A stretch of DNA of 26,395 nucleotides. Source: Anaerolineae bacterium. Its GTDB lineage: Bacteria; Chloroflexota; Anaerolineae; 4572-78; J111. Both the position numbers and the translations under genes were made by a program. Positions within the stretch are counted from its first letter, which is position 1. The number at the start of each line of letters is the position of its first letter. The notes beneath the pieces are model-generated. The model was not told the DNA's origin. It worked only from the letters and a program-made list of their open reading frames with translations, and searched no databases. Shown here piece after piece: positions 1 to 7,633 of the stretch. Location: positions 1 through 26,395 of the forward strand of contig JAHDWA010000099.1 of assembly GCA_023382535.1 (NCBI GenBank). The letters run 5' to 3'.

Positions 1-325
1 CTTCGGTCAAAGGTAAGGTTTCAGGTTTGATTCTGGACTTGGGGTCGACCTTGCACTCAAGTTCATAAAGTTCAGCACCCCATTCTCGTATGAGGGAACG
101 GGTTAATGCAGCCAAGTGCGTAATCCCACGTTGGACCAGCCAATCCAGGAAGCGGTTAAGATACCAGTTGTACTTTTCAACCGTTCCTATGGTACGTCCT
201 GCCTGGCGCAAGCTAATGAGGTAATTTTTAACCTCGATTTGCAATTCGGTTTTTGCTTCCACTTGCCCATTTGAGGCTGCCTGAGATTTACCGTTGATTG
301 GTTGTTGTATAGATTTTTGAGACAT
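1..325 (-). CDS. Tyrosine recombinase/integrase, N-terminal part (runs off the left edge)
   Basis: Reading leftward from an ATG at 323-325 gives an uninterrupted frame to the window edge, about 108 codons. A good Shine-Dalgarno (GGGAGAA) lies about 7 bases upstream. After a polar, Gln/Asn-rich start of about 25 residues comes the SAM-like core-binding domain of XerC/D-type recombinases: an amphipathic helix, the segment RTIGTVEKYNWYLNRFLDWL, then ITHLAALTRSLIREW. The catalytic domain (R-H-R-Y) lies outside the window, so activity cannot be judged. The family catalyses site-specific strand exchange and often integrates mobile elements into tRNA genes. The tRNA 3' fragment at about 1057-1081 fits this. 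The identification rests on one domain only; a XerC/D-like housekeeping recombinase is less likely given the N-terminal extension and context. Confidence 0.75.
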   Translation of the reverse strand, partial: MSQKSIQQPINGKSQAASNGQVEAKTELQIEVKNYLISLRQAGRTIGTVEKYNWYLNRFLDWLVQRGITHLAALTRSLIREWGAELYELECKVDPKSRIKPETLPLTE

Positions 326-1056
326 TTTGTTTCTCCCGAAGTTCTATATAAGGTTAATACTTTGAGTTAGTTGTCACTTGATGAGGAGGAACGCAAAATC
401 AAATTGGATAAAAGATGTATCCAATTGGCATTCATTACTTCTCCGCACCTAATCCAGTACCGGTTCGTTCCTCAGCAGTACCACCCAACCCTACCCAGCC
501 TTGTTTGTGACGCGAGGTAATGGAATATGTAGATTGAAGTCCAGTGTGGATTCCCTCGGTTGGTCATTCGGAGTGACATAATATTACCACACTCTTTATA
601 ACTTTCGAGGGGACACAGGCATTTTCAGTAGCGGGCAGGGCACTGACGCACCCTGCCCTGGCTGAACAGCGGCAAAAACAAAAAACGGTCACCCCCGCCA
701 CGCGGGCAGGAATGACCGCCTGATAACCTTGAGCCACCATACGAAGTATGGTAGAATAGGCCTCAGCCCTGTCAACTGTCACTCCAGTTGGTGGGGTCAG
801 CCGCCGGCGGGTGTTACCAGCACCTGCCGGCGACGTTTTGCTTTCGCGCTATTCAGTTGCCTTTATAATAGGAACTCCAAAACGATGTGTCAAGTTATTT
901 TTGGGTGGAGATCTCAGAAATAAAATTTTTTAAGGAAACCGCCCTCCCTATGACCCAAAAGAAACAAGCCACCATTCTTTGCTACATCGGCTCACAGATG
1001 GCTCCACATCTCTGTTCCGTTAATATTCCAGGAAAACCGTTAACCTCGTCAAACGT
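326..1056. other. Non-coding stretch between integrase and tRNA fragment
   Basis: No convincing gene is seen on either strand. Short frames here lack ribosome sites and family resemblance. The stretch holds an 8-bp inverted repeat at 402-409/419-426 (AATTGGAT with a 9-base spacer), which could be a recombinase or excisionase site, and a group of hairpins at 633-832 described separately. Its position between a recombinase and a presumed attachment site fits the terminal region of an integrated element. Confidence 0.5.
633..832. repeat. Cluster of palindromic hairpins (REP-like)
   Basis: Four hairpins lie in 200 bases. 633-640/651-658 has an 8-bp stem (GGGCAGGG). 686-691/713-718 pairs CGGTCA with TGACCG, with further GC pairing inside. 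736-742/746-752 has a 7-bp stem with loop GAA. 802-813/821-832 has a 12-base stem with one G-U pair and a 7-base loop. None has a clear T-run, so they look more like dispersed palindromic repeats than terminators. Copies elsewhere in the genome would be expected but cannot be checked here. Confidence 0.5.
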
Positions 1057-1081
1057 GAGAGTTCGAGTCTCTCCCGAGGCA
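1054..1081 (+). pseudogene. tRNA 3'-end fragment (probable att site)
   Basis: 1057-1061 GAGAG and 1069-1073 CTCTC form a perfect 5-bp T-stem around a canonical T-loop TTCGAGT (1062-1068). It is followed by a 7-base acceptor strand CCGAGGC (1074-1080) and discriminator A (1081); CCA is not encoded. No matching 5' acceptor strand (GCCTCGG) or D-arm lies upstream, so only the 3' part is present. An adjacent CGT/ACG mini-stem (1047-1049/1053-1055) could be a class II variable arm, hinting at tRNA-Leu, but this is weak. A terminator follows at once. This is the usual leftover where an element has integrated into a tRNA 3' end, with the rebuilt tRNA expected to the left beyond the window. Confidence 0.6.
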
Positions 1082-1096
1082 TTATGTAAAGTTATT

Positions 1097-1127
1097 AAGG
1101 CGTTGATCAATCGATCAACGCCTTTTA
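1097..1127 (+). terminator. Rho-independent terminator after the tRNA fragment
   Basis: There is a perfect 12-bp stem, 1097-1108 against 1113-1124 (AAGGCGTTGATC), with loop AATC and a T-run beginning in the stem (TTTTAT). It sits 15 bases after the tRNA fragment's discriminator base. It is probably the original terminator of the tRNA gene, left attached to the displaced 3' end. Confidence 0.8.
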
Positions 1128-1341
1128 TATTCACACCCAGAACAATACTACCCCACTCTTTCAAGCCGGTTAGCCGCTTGGGAACTTTGACATCCTATCC
1201 CCTCACGTTACAATCAATCGAGAGGTCACCATTAGAATCAGGCTGGGGATAAAATTAAACATAATCAGAGACAAGCCACCTAGGCGACGGCGATGGTGTT
1301 GGTCTCCTAATAAGGTGGTAGGATAGAGAGAGGATGCCCTT

Positions 1342-1551
1342 ATGGCTGTTCCAGAGCGCAATGAAATCAACCCGGGGTTGCCGGTGCAAATTGTCGAGAA
1401 ACAGAATCAACGCACCGGCACTCTATCAGTCGGCATTGTCGCCCGCATTCTGACCAAGAGCCCCACTCATCCGCATGGCATCAAAGTGATGTTAGAGGAT
1501 GGCAGGGTGGGACGGGTACAAGTTATCCTGGGAGATCGAAAAGAAGCTTAA
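1342..1551 (+). CDS. YwbE family protein (DUF2196)
   Basis: This is a 69-residue protein of the YwbE family, a small conserved bacterial family without an assigned reaction. The family's signature phrases are visible in order: NPGLPVQIV near residues 10-18, KQNQRTG (21-27), GIVARILT, and HPHGIKVMLEDGRVGRVQ (residues 43-60). Length and layout match the usual 60-70 residues. It looks like a small beta-rich (KOW/SH3-like) protein. A GAGAGAGG ribosome site lies about 8 bases before the ATG. It is monocistronic, on the plus strand, and faces the 3' end of the sugar operon. The cellular role is unknown. Confidence 0.85.
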   Translation: MAVPERNEINPGLPVQIVEKQNQRTGTLSVGIVARILTKSPTHPHGIKVMLEDGRVGRVQVILGDRKEA

Positions 1552-1673
1552 TCATAAAGGATGGTTTAAGGCCTCCCAGATGCTTTCGAGTCTCTCTGAC
1601 CCAATCAGAATGTCATTGCTATTGTAACAGGTTGGACAATCCTCAAGAACTGCCCAAAGTGCAGCCGATGATG

Positions 1674-2432
1674 CTAACGTCCCATCCAGCCCCCATCCAC
1701 CGGAATAATCACGCCATTGATGTAGTCTGAGGCAGCAGAAGCCAGAAACACAGCGGCGCCTTTCATATCTTCCGGCTCGCCCCAGCGTTTGGCAGGAATA
1801 CGATCGAGAATTTGCTGATTACGGGTGGGATTGGCAATAAGGGCTTCGTTCATCTCGGTATTCATATAGCCGGGAGCGATGGCGTTTACGTTCACCCCCC
1901 GGCTTGCCCATTCGTTGGATAAGGCCATCGTCAAACGGGCCACCCCACCTTTCGCTGCTGCATAAGCTGGCACAGTGATACCGCCGCTAAAACTCAACAG
2001 GGAAGCAATGTTGATGATTTTGCCTTTACCTTTGGCCAACATAACCTGCCCGGCCATTTGGTTCAGGATAAACATCGAGGTTAGATTAACCTCTAGCACA
2101 AAATCCCAGGTTTCCAGGGGGAATTCCTCCGCCGGGGCACGACGTTGAACGCCGTGACTAACAATCAAAATATCCAACGTGCCCAGTTGCCTGAGACTTT
2201 CGGCGAAAGCCTGCTGAAGTTGCTCCCGGTCAGCCAGATCGGCTTGCAGGGGAACGGCCCGCTGCCCAGTGGCTTGACCCAACTCTGCCGCAGTTGCTGT
2301 GACCCGTTCCGAAGAACCAATAATGGCTACTTCTGCGCCAAATTCAAGCAGGGCCTCGGCCATAGCCCAGCCCAACCCCCGGCTGCCGCCGGTGACCAAT
2401 GCTTTCTTACCACTTAGATCGAATAGGTTCAT
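1674..2432 (-). CDS. SDR oxidoreductase, gluconate 5-dehydrogenase/KduD-like
   Basis: This 252-residue classical short-chain dehydrogenase is of normal family length. The NAD(P)-binding motif TGGSRGLG is at residues 14-21. The catalytic tetrad is N116, S144, Y157 and K161 (YAAAK). SHG replaces the usual NAG at 92-94. The C-terminal phrase INGVIIPVDGGW is typical of gluconate 5-dehydrogenase and 2-deoxy-gluconate/2-keto-3-deoxy-gluconate dehydrogenases. It is the last gene of the minus-strand cluster, 6 bases after the zinc dehydrogenase stop, with only a weak ribosome site, so translation is probably coupled. Inference: it reduces the 5-keto-aldonate made by the neighbouring zinc enzyme, like IdnO with IdnD. 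Substrate and stereochemistry are unproven; a 2-keto-3-deoxy-L-galactonate 5-dehydrogenase role is the main alternative. Confidence 0.85.
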   Translation of the reverse strand: MNLFDLSGKKALVTGGSRGLGWAMAEALLEFGAEVAIIGSSERVTATAAELGQATGQRAVPLQADLADREQLQQAFAESLRQLGTLDILIVSHGVQRRAPAEEFPLETWDFVLEVNLTSMFILNQMAGQVMLAKGKGKIINIASLLSFSGGITVPAYAAAKGGVARLTMALSNEWASRGVNVNAIAPGYMNTEMNEALIANPTRNQQILDRIPAKRWGEPEDMKGAAVFLASAASDYINGVIIPVDGGWMGR

Positions 2433-2438
2433 ATCAGG

Positions 2439-3479
2439 TTACTCGAAAAAAATTTGAACTTTGGTACTCTGGCGACCATCGGCGGCGGTGGCAAACGCAT
2501 CATCAATCCGGTCAGCCGCAAATTGGTGAGTGATGAGGGGTTTAACGTTTATCCGCCCGGAAGCCAGGTACTCGACCGCCCAATCAAAAGCCATGCCGCT
2601 GCGGAAACTGCCCACCAGGGCCAGTTCTTTAGCCATGATTTTGTTAGCTAACACCCCTACCTCGCCACTGGGCAAAAAGCCAACCTGAACAATAGTACCG
2701 CCTTTTAAGGTCGCCATAATGGCCATATTGAGGGCCTGAAGGCTGCCGGAGGCTTCAAAAGTGACATCAAAAGGCATTTCACCTTTCGATAAGGCTTGTG
2801 TTTCGGCTGAGTCCTGGTTCATGTTGACGGTCAAATCTGCGCCGCATTGCCTGGCCCGGTTGAGCCGTTCAGCCAGAATATCGGTAATGGCTACGGTCTT
2901 GGCCCCCATTGCTCGGGCCACCAGCAAAATGAGCGTGCCAATGGTCCCTGCCCCGGCTACCAAGACCGATTTACCCATCAGCGACCCAGCCCGGTTGGCA
3001 GAATGCAGACCGATAGCCAGCGGTTCGGCCATGGCCGCGATGCCCAAATCAAAATGGGGGGGGAAGAGGCAGCATTGTCGCGCTTCGGCCAAAACATACT
3101 CCTGATAAGCTCCATCCGTATGCGGCATCGTGCTGGCGCTGCCCCAAAAACGCACATTCGGACAGATATTTTCGCGTCCCTGCCGGCAGTACAGACACTT
3201 GCCACAGGGCAGATTGGGATTGGCCGCCACCCGGTCGCCCGGCTTAAGGGTGGTCACCCCCGGCCCAACTTCAACGACCGTACCAGAAACTTCATGCCCC
3301 AGCACAAAGGGATGCTTCACCACAAAATCACCGTTGGCCCCTTTGAAATAATAATGCATGTCCGACCCGCAGATACCCCCGTAACCAAATTGGATCAGCA
3401 CTTGCCCGGCCTGGGGTTGGGGTATCTCTCGCTCTTCCAATCGAATATCTTGTTTAGCATATAACACACAAGTACGCAT
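2439..3479 (-). CDS. Zinc-dependent dehydrogenase, L-idonate/L-galactonate 5-dehydrogenase-like
   Basis: This is a 346-residue medium-chain dehydrogenase. Catalytic zinc ligands C37 (GGICGSDMHYY) and H62-E63 (GHE) are present, as are the four structural-zinc cysteines C92, C95, C98 and C106. A Rossmann phrase VAGAGTIGTL is near residue 175. The segments GGICGSDMHYY and RFWGSASTMPHTDGAYQEY closely resemble E. coli L-idonate 5-dehydrogenase (IdnD). L-galactonate 5-dehydrogenase (LgoD) is a related member. It would oxidise C5 of an aldonate using NAD(P). The ribosome site AAAGGAA precedes the ATG, and the gene starts 15 bases after the URO-D gene. In this operon, with L-galactose dehydrogenase-like and lactonase genes, L-galactonate is the favoured substrate, by inference. 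Confidence 0.85.
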   Translation of the reverse strand: MRTCVLYAKQDIRLEEREIPQPQAGQVLIQFGYGGICGSDMHYYFKGANGDFVVKHPFVLGHEVSGTVVEVGPGVTTLKPGDRVAANPNLPCGKCLYCRQGRENICPNVRFWGSASTMPHTDGAYQEYVLAEARQCCLFPPHFDLGIAAMAEPLAIGLHSANRAGSLMGKSVLVAGAGTIGTLILLVARAMGAKTVAITDILAERLNRARQCGADLTVNMNQDSAETQALSKGEMPFDVTFEASGSLQALNMAIMATLKGGTIVQVGFLPSGEVGVLANKIMAKELALVGSFRSGMAFDWAVEYLASGRINVKPLITHQFAADRIDDAFATAADGRQSTKVQIFFE

Positions 3480-3494
3480 AATTTTTTCCTTTGG

Positions 3495-4739
3495 TCAGCC
3501 ATTATTAAACTCGGCCACAGCTTCAAACATAGCGACCACATTGGCCGGCGGCACATCTGGCATGATGTTGTGGACCGTATTAAAAACAAAGCCACCACCG
3601 GGAGCAAAGATCTCGAGATTCCGCTTGACATGCTCTTTTATTTTTGTGGGACTGGCTTGGTTAAGGATGGTCTGGGTATCAACGCCACCACCCCAGAAGG
3701 TAATATCCTGCCCGAATTCTTTTTTTAACCGTTCTGGTTCCATATTACGAGCGTTTATTTGCACCGGATTAATCACATCAATACCAATTTCAATCAGGTC
3801 TGGGATAAAGGGGTAGATGGAACCGCAGGAGTGCAAGAATGTATACATCTGACTGTGCGTTTTTACATAATCACAAATCAGCTTATGACGCGGTTTGAAT
3901 ATCTGGCGATAAATGTTGGGGTCAAATAAAGGGCCGGTATTCATCCCCAAGTCGTCGCCAAACCGCAAAAAATCCACCACATCACCCACAGCTTGACATA
4001 CTTTTTCCAACATGGGCATATGGCGTTCTATCATGGCGTCAATCAGCCGCTCTACTTCGGTTGGCTGTAAAACCAAGTCTATCAGCAAATTATCCATCCG
4101 TCGCAAAAAAGTAGCCGGTTCAAACAGCTTGAAACCAGCAGTGAGCACCAAAGCCCGGTCCGAACTCTGGCGTAGAGCCATACACTTTGCCCTCACTTGT
4201 TCCCAAAAATCAGGTTGTTGGAGCTTGTCCCAGGGGGTGGTGGGTAGCGCCATCCAAGAGACTTTGTTGATGGCCTCACTCATCTTATCGTAATGTGTCG
4301 GGTAGCCGTCCTGATAGGGAAAATAGGTTTGATCAAAAAACGCCGCGCCCCTCGGCATCGTCGCAATTCTAGTGCCATCCGGCGCAAGAACATCCCACCT
4401 ACCGTTGGGTTGAATTACCGGCTGAAACCAGACAGGTAGTTGAACCGGTACCCCATTGGGCAAGGTAGCGTCATACCACTCATCATCGCGCCCATTAAAA
4501 ACCCGACCCACACTCAGAACATCAATACCAAAGTAATCAAGTATTTCATCTTCCGGTTGAGCTAACTGTTGCACCACATCAAAAACGCGGGTGTGGCCGC
4601 CGATCATCCCCAGATATTTTTTGAGATGGTGATAAGCAATGGCCGAGATACCAGAGCTGGTGGTAGAACCCAAGTCAACCGGTACCTGGTCCGGTTCTTG
4701 ATGCCGGACTGCCGCTAAAACACGTTCTCTGGGGGTCAT
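3495..4739 (-). CDS. Uroporphyrinogen decarboxylase (URO-D) fold protein of unknown role
   Basis: This 414-residue protein of the URO-D/cobalamin-methyltransferase (MtaA-like) superfamily starts MTPRERVLAAVRHQEPDQVP, the classic family opening. H303 and C305 lie in TFLHSCGSIYPF, the conserved HxCG region that carries zinc ligands in MtaA-type enzymes; INPVQINARNM follows. It is longer than heme-pathway HemE, and no other heme genes are near, so it is probably not HemE. It overlaps the upstream lactonase by 4 bases (ATGA), indicating translational coupling and a shared operon. Such genes recur in sugar clusters without a known function. A methyl-transfer or demethylation step on a methylated sugar substrate is conceivable but speculative. 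Confidence 0.8.
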   Translation of the reverse strand: MTPRERVLAAVRHQEPDQVPVDLGSTTSSGISAIAYHHLKKYLGMIGGHTRVFDVVQQLAQPEDEILDYFGIDVLSVGRVFNGRDDEWYDATLPNGVPVQLPVWFQPVIQPNGRWDVLAPDGTRIATMPRGAAFFDQTYFPYQDGYPTHYDKMSEAINKVSWMALPTTPWDKLQQPDFWEQVRAKCMALRQSSDRALVLTAGFKLFEPATFLRRMDNLLIDLVLQPTEVERLIDAMIERHMPMLEKVCQAVGDVVDFLRFGDDLGMNTGPLFDPNIYRQIFKPRHKLICDYVKTHSQMYTFLHSCGSIYPFIPDLIEIGIDVINPVQINARNMEPERLKKEFGQDITFWGGGVDTQTILNQASPTKIKEHVKRNLEIFAPGGGFVFNTVHNIMPDVPPANVVAMFEAVAEFNNG

Positions 4740-5563
4740 AGGCTATAGAATTCCACAGCATTCCGACCCATAATTTTTACCTGAATTTCGCCCGGAAACT
4801 GCTGAAGGTACTCTTGCACAATCTGGACCACTTGAGCGTACGTCCCGGAGAGCGTGCAAACCGGCCAATCGGAACCGAACATCAGCCGATTGGGGCCAAA
4901 ACAATCAAAGACGATATCCAGGTAGGGGTAGAAATCTGCCACCTCCCATTGTCCCCAGGCCGCTTCGGTCACCATCCCCGATACTTTACAATAAACATTT
5001 TCAAATTGAGCCAATTCCCGCATGTCACTATCCCAGGGTGAGATGGTTTTAGCTTTGATAAAGGGTTTGGCAATATGGTCCACCACGAATTTCTGGTCTG
5101 GGAATTGTTTGACCACGTCAACAGCTACCGGAAGGTGTCGGGGGAAAAGCAGCAGATCGTACGTCAAATTAAACTCGTGCAGCAGGGCCAGACCGGCTAG
5201 AAATTCGGGCAGCAGCATGAAGTAATCATCCGGCTCATCATGAACCACGTGCCGCACCCCTTTTAATTTCGGGTGTTGGGCGTAGGTTTCCAGTTGCGAC
5301 CTGACCTCTGGCGACCTCAAGTCAACCCAGCCGACCACGCCCTTGATGAAATCGTGTTGGCCGGCCAACTCCAGTAGCCATTCGGTTTCTTGCAGATTCT
5401 GGCGGGCCTGCACTGCCACCGTTTCTTGAAGACCTGTCTGTTCCAGGAGCGGGGCTAAATCTTCCGGCAGGAAATCTTTTTTCAAGACAGCCATCGAGTC
5501 GGTCATCCAGACATGTTCAAGCGGATTGTAATGCCAGAAATGTTGGTGGGAATCGATTCTCAT
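4736..5563 (-). CDS. Amidohydrolase-family sugar lactonase (L-fuconolactonase/L-rhamnono-lactonase type)
   Basis: This 275-residue COG3618-type amidohydrolase has its N-terminal metal motif IDSHQHFW at residues 3-10 (H6, H8). The phrase VDHIAKP (D162-H163) and the C-terminal FGSDWPVC (D232) complete the metal site of this TIM-barrel family. These enzymes hydrolyse aldono-lactones in L-fucose, L-rhamnose and L-galactose oxidation pathways, in the cytoplasm. It sits downstream of the sugar dehydrogenase that would make its lactone and overlaps the next gene by ATGA. Between it and the aldo/keto reductase is a 114-base gap with a palindromic repeat. The exact lactone is inferred from the neighbour, not from the sequence. 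Confidence 0.85.
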   Translation of the reverse strand: MRIDSHQHFWHYNPLEHVWMTDSMAVLKKDFLPEDLAPLLEQTGLQETVAVQARQNLQETEWLLELAGQHDFIKGVVGWVDLRSPEVRSQLETYAQHPKLKGVRHVVHDEPDDYFMLLPEFLAGLALLHEFNLTYDLLLFPRHLPVAVDVVKQFPDQKFVVDHIAKPFIKAKTISPWDSDMRELAQFENVYCKVSGMVTEAAWGQWEVADFYPYLDIVFDCFGPNRLMFGSDWPVCTLSGTYAQVVQIVQEYLQQFPGEIQVKIMGRNAVEFYSL

Positions 5564-5615
5564 GAAGCGCTTTCCTTTTGTCTCAAAAATTTGCTTTGCT
5601 CAGGTTAGTCGCATT

Positions 5616-5656
5616 CCGCATCCTTCGATACGGCCTTCGGCCTACTCAGGATGCGG
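5616..5656. repeat. Palindromic intergenic repeat
   Basis: Arms CCGCATCCT (5616-5624) and AGGATGCGG (5648-5656) are perfect inverted copies. An inner GGCC-TTC-GGCC hairpin at 5632-5642 gives a branched palindrome. It lies in the 114-base gap between two co-directional operon genes and has no T-run, so it looks like a dispersed REP-type element that may also stabilise or process the mRNA. Confidence 0.6.
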
Positions 5657-5677
5657 CCGGGCAGTTGCAAAATTTTC

Positions 5678-6607
5678 TTAATTGTTATTCGGCCTGCCGA
5701 CAACCCAGGGTTTGTTCTGAACCGGTTTCAAGATTTCCTGGACTTCTTGCAGCAGTTCTTTATCCAGGGATTCTTCAAGCCAGGCGACATTCTGGCGAAT
5801 ATTGTCTGGATTGGCCGTACCCACCAGGGTGGTAGGGATATCCGGATTGGCTAAAGCAAATTGTACTGCCAGTTTAGCGATATCTACCCCTTTGCTCAGG
5901 CAATAAGCGGCGGCCCGGGCACAAACTTGTTTGATGTCGGCTGTCGCCGGATGCCAGTCCGGCGTGCCCTGGTTTGTCAGCAAGCCCATGCCCAGCGGCG
6001 AGGCGTTAATAACGCCGATTTGTTTGGCTTGCAGAGCCGGGACAAGTTCTGCCAGCGAGGTGTCTTGCAGGGTGTAATGACAGTAGGATAGGATAGTGTC
6101 TATCTCGGCCCGGTCCATTACGTAACGGAAGATTTTTAAGGGTAAGCCGGTAATGCCCACAAACCGCACTTTGCCCTGGGCCTGAACCTGACGCAAGGCA
6201 GGGATGGTTTCATTGACCACCTGATCCAGAGAGCCGTATTCGATGTCGTGGCACTGGATAACATCAATGTAGTCGAGGCCGAGCCGGATTAAACTCTCAT
6301 CCACGCTGGCGGTCACCCGTTTAGCTGAAAAGTCGAACTCATCCTCGCCATAGCGCCCTACTTTGGTGGCCAGGTAATAACGATCTCGGGGGACTCCTTT
6401 GAGGGCCTGGCCCAAGATAGTTTCTGCTCTGGTCAAGCCGTAAAAGGGCGAAACATCAATAAAGTTGATACCCAGATCGAGCGCGGTATGCACCGTGCGG
6501 ATGCCTTCAGCCTCATCAATAGAACGGAACACACTGCCCAGGGATGATGCGCCGAAACTCAAAGCCGAGACCTTCAAGCCTGTTTTGCCCAGAAGACGAT
6601 AATCCAT
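5678..6607 (-). CDS. Aldo/keto reductase, L-galactose dehydrogenase-like
   Basis: This is a 309-residue aldo/keto reductase. The catalytic tetrad is D51, Y56 (SPFYG), K82 (ATKVGR) and H120 (IQCHDIEYGSLDQ). The match to plant L-galactose dehydrogenase is unusually clear over the whole length: KTGLKVSALSFGASSLGSVF, CHDIEYGSLDQVVNETIPAL, VGITGLPLKIF, ILSYCHYTL, INASPLGMGLLTNQGTPDWHPA and a C-terminal EILKPVQN. Bacterial relatives include L-fucose and D-threo-aldose dehydrogenases. The reaction would be oxidation of an L-sugar at C1 to the lactone with NAD(P). It follows the permease by 27 bases in the same operon, and a lactonase lies downstream, so import, oxidation and hydrolysis are adjacent. 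L-galactose versus L-fucose cannot be separated from sequence alone. Confidence 0.88.
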   Translation of the reverse strand: MDYRLLGKTGLKVSALSFGASSLGSVFRSIDEAEGIRTVHTALDLGINFIDVSPFYGLTRAETILGQALKGVPRDRYYLATKVGRYGEDEFDFSAKRVTASVDESLIRLGLDYIDVIQCHDIEYGSLDQVVNETIPALRQVQAQGKVRFVGITGLPLKIFRYVMDRAEIDTILSYCHYTLQDTSLAELVPALQAKQIGVINASPLGMGLLTNQGTPDWHPATADIKQVCARAAAYCLSKGVDIAKLAVQFALANPDIPTTLVGTANPDNIRQNVAWLEESLDKELLQEVQEILKPVQNKPWVVGRPNNN

Positions 6608-6634
6608 TGGTAAACTCCGGAGGTTATATTGCTG

Positions 6635-7633
6635 TCAGCGGGTCACTCGTCTACGCTTCAAATACTCACCCAGAAACACCGCGGCTAATAGCATGGTCCC
6701 AATCGCCACATCTTGCCAATAGGTATTAACCCCGGTCATATTAAAAGCGTTGTAAATCATCGCCAGGAATATGACTCCCAGTACCGTCCCAAAGATGGAG
6801 CCGGTGCCGCCGCTCAAGCTGGCCCCGCCGATAGCTGTTGCCGCAATCGTCCGCAGCTCGGCGTTTTGGCCGTAACTGACACTGGCCGCCCCATATTGCG
6901 AGCAGATGATGATGCCCGCCACTCCGGCCAACATGGCATTCAAGGCAAAGGCAAAGATGATAAATCGTTCAACCTTGATGCCCGACATCCGGGCCGAGCG
7001 GCGATTACCACCAATGAAGTAAGCTTGCTGCAAATAACGGTGGTTCTTCAAGACGTACCCAATAGTCAGAGCCAGCACGGCAAAGATGATCAATGACACG
7101 CGAATACCGCTGACTTCTCCCTGGCCGATGAATTTAAATACTTTCGGTAACCCGCTGACGGTAGCGCCCTTGGTAATTACCAGGTCAACGCCCCTGAGGG
7201 TCAAGAGGGTAGCCAGGGTGACGATGAAGGGATGCACTTTGAAGAGGTTTGTTACTGTCGCGTTGATCACCCCGATGATAGCCGCCGCTGCCAGGGTCAG
7301 CAGGATGGCCACTGGAAGCGGCAGCCCGGCCTTCAGGAGCATCGCGACAACGATCGCGCTGAACTGAAGCACCGCCGCAACAGATATGTCTATCCCGCCC
7401 GTAATCATCACGATGGTCATGCCGAGCGCCATAATCCCTTCAGAAACAAAGTTGATCAGCATCACCTCGACGTTAGCTCCAATCAGGTAGCGGGGATAGT
7501 TTAGCTGCATGCCTACCGCCAGGACTACGCAGACTACTATCAAGGCAATCTGCTGCATCCCCCCCAATTGCCCGGCGGCAAAAAGTCGAGCTATAGAAAA
7601 CGACCGTGGTTCTACGGTTCTACTTTGTTGCAT
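6635..7633 (-). CDS. Sugar ABC transporter permease, RbsC/BPD_transp_2 type (first copy)
   Basis: This 332-residue polytopic membrane protein has multiple hydrophobic segments. The RbsC-type phrases EGIMALGMTIVMITGGIDISV, HPFIVTLATLLTLRGV, AGVAGIIICSQYGAA and IAATAIGGASLSGGTGSIFGTVLGVIFLAMI match the family's permease core. It forms part of the transmembrane channel of a ribose/galactose-type importer. Its ATG lies inside the 3' end of the ATPase gene (14-base overlap), so the two are coupled. The operon carries a second, different permease, suggesting a heterodimeric channel as in some rhamnose and autoinducer-2 importers. Confidence 0.92.
   Translation of the reverse strand: MQQSRTVEPRSFSIARLFAAGQLGGMQQIALIVVCVVLAVGMQLNYPRYLIGANVEVMLINFVSEGIMALGMTIVMITGGIDISVAAVLQFSAIVVAMLLKAGLPLPVAILLTLAAAAIIGVINATVTNLFKVHPFIVTLATLLTLRGVDLVITKGATVSGLPKVFKFIGQGEVSGIRVSLIIFAVLALTIGYVLKNHRYLQQAYFIGGNRRSARMSGIKVERFIIFAFALNAMLAGVAGIIICSQYGAASVSYGQNAELRTIAATAIGGASLSGGTGSIFGTVLGVIFLAMIYNAFNMTGVNTYWQDVAIGTMLLAAVFLGEYLKRRRVTR

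Noticed and set aside
887..1252. Plus-strand open frame of 121 codons across the tRNA fragment and terminator
   Set aside because: It has no family resemblance, runs through a terminator hairpin and tRNA T-arm, and lacks a credible ribosome site.
1585..1596. TTCGAGTCTCTC, identical to 12 bases of the tRNA T-loop and T-stem at 1062-1073
   Set aside because: It has no partner T-stem strand or acceptor sequence around it. A 12-base match is weak evidence for another att relic.
3495..4739. Calling the URO-D gene hemE
   Set aside because: The HxCG motif, the 414-residue length and the sugar-operon setting fit the MtaA-like branch better, and no heme genes are nearby.
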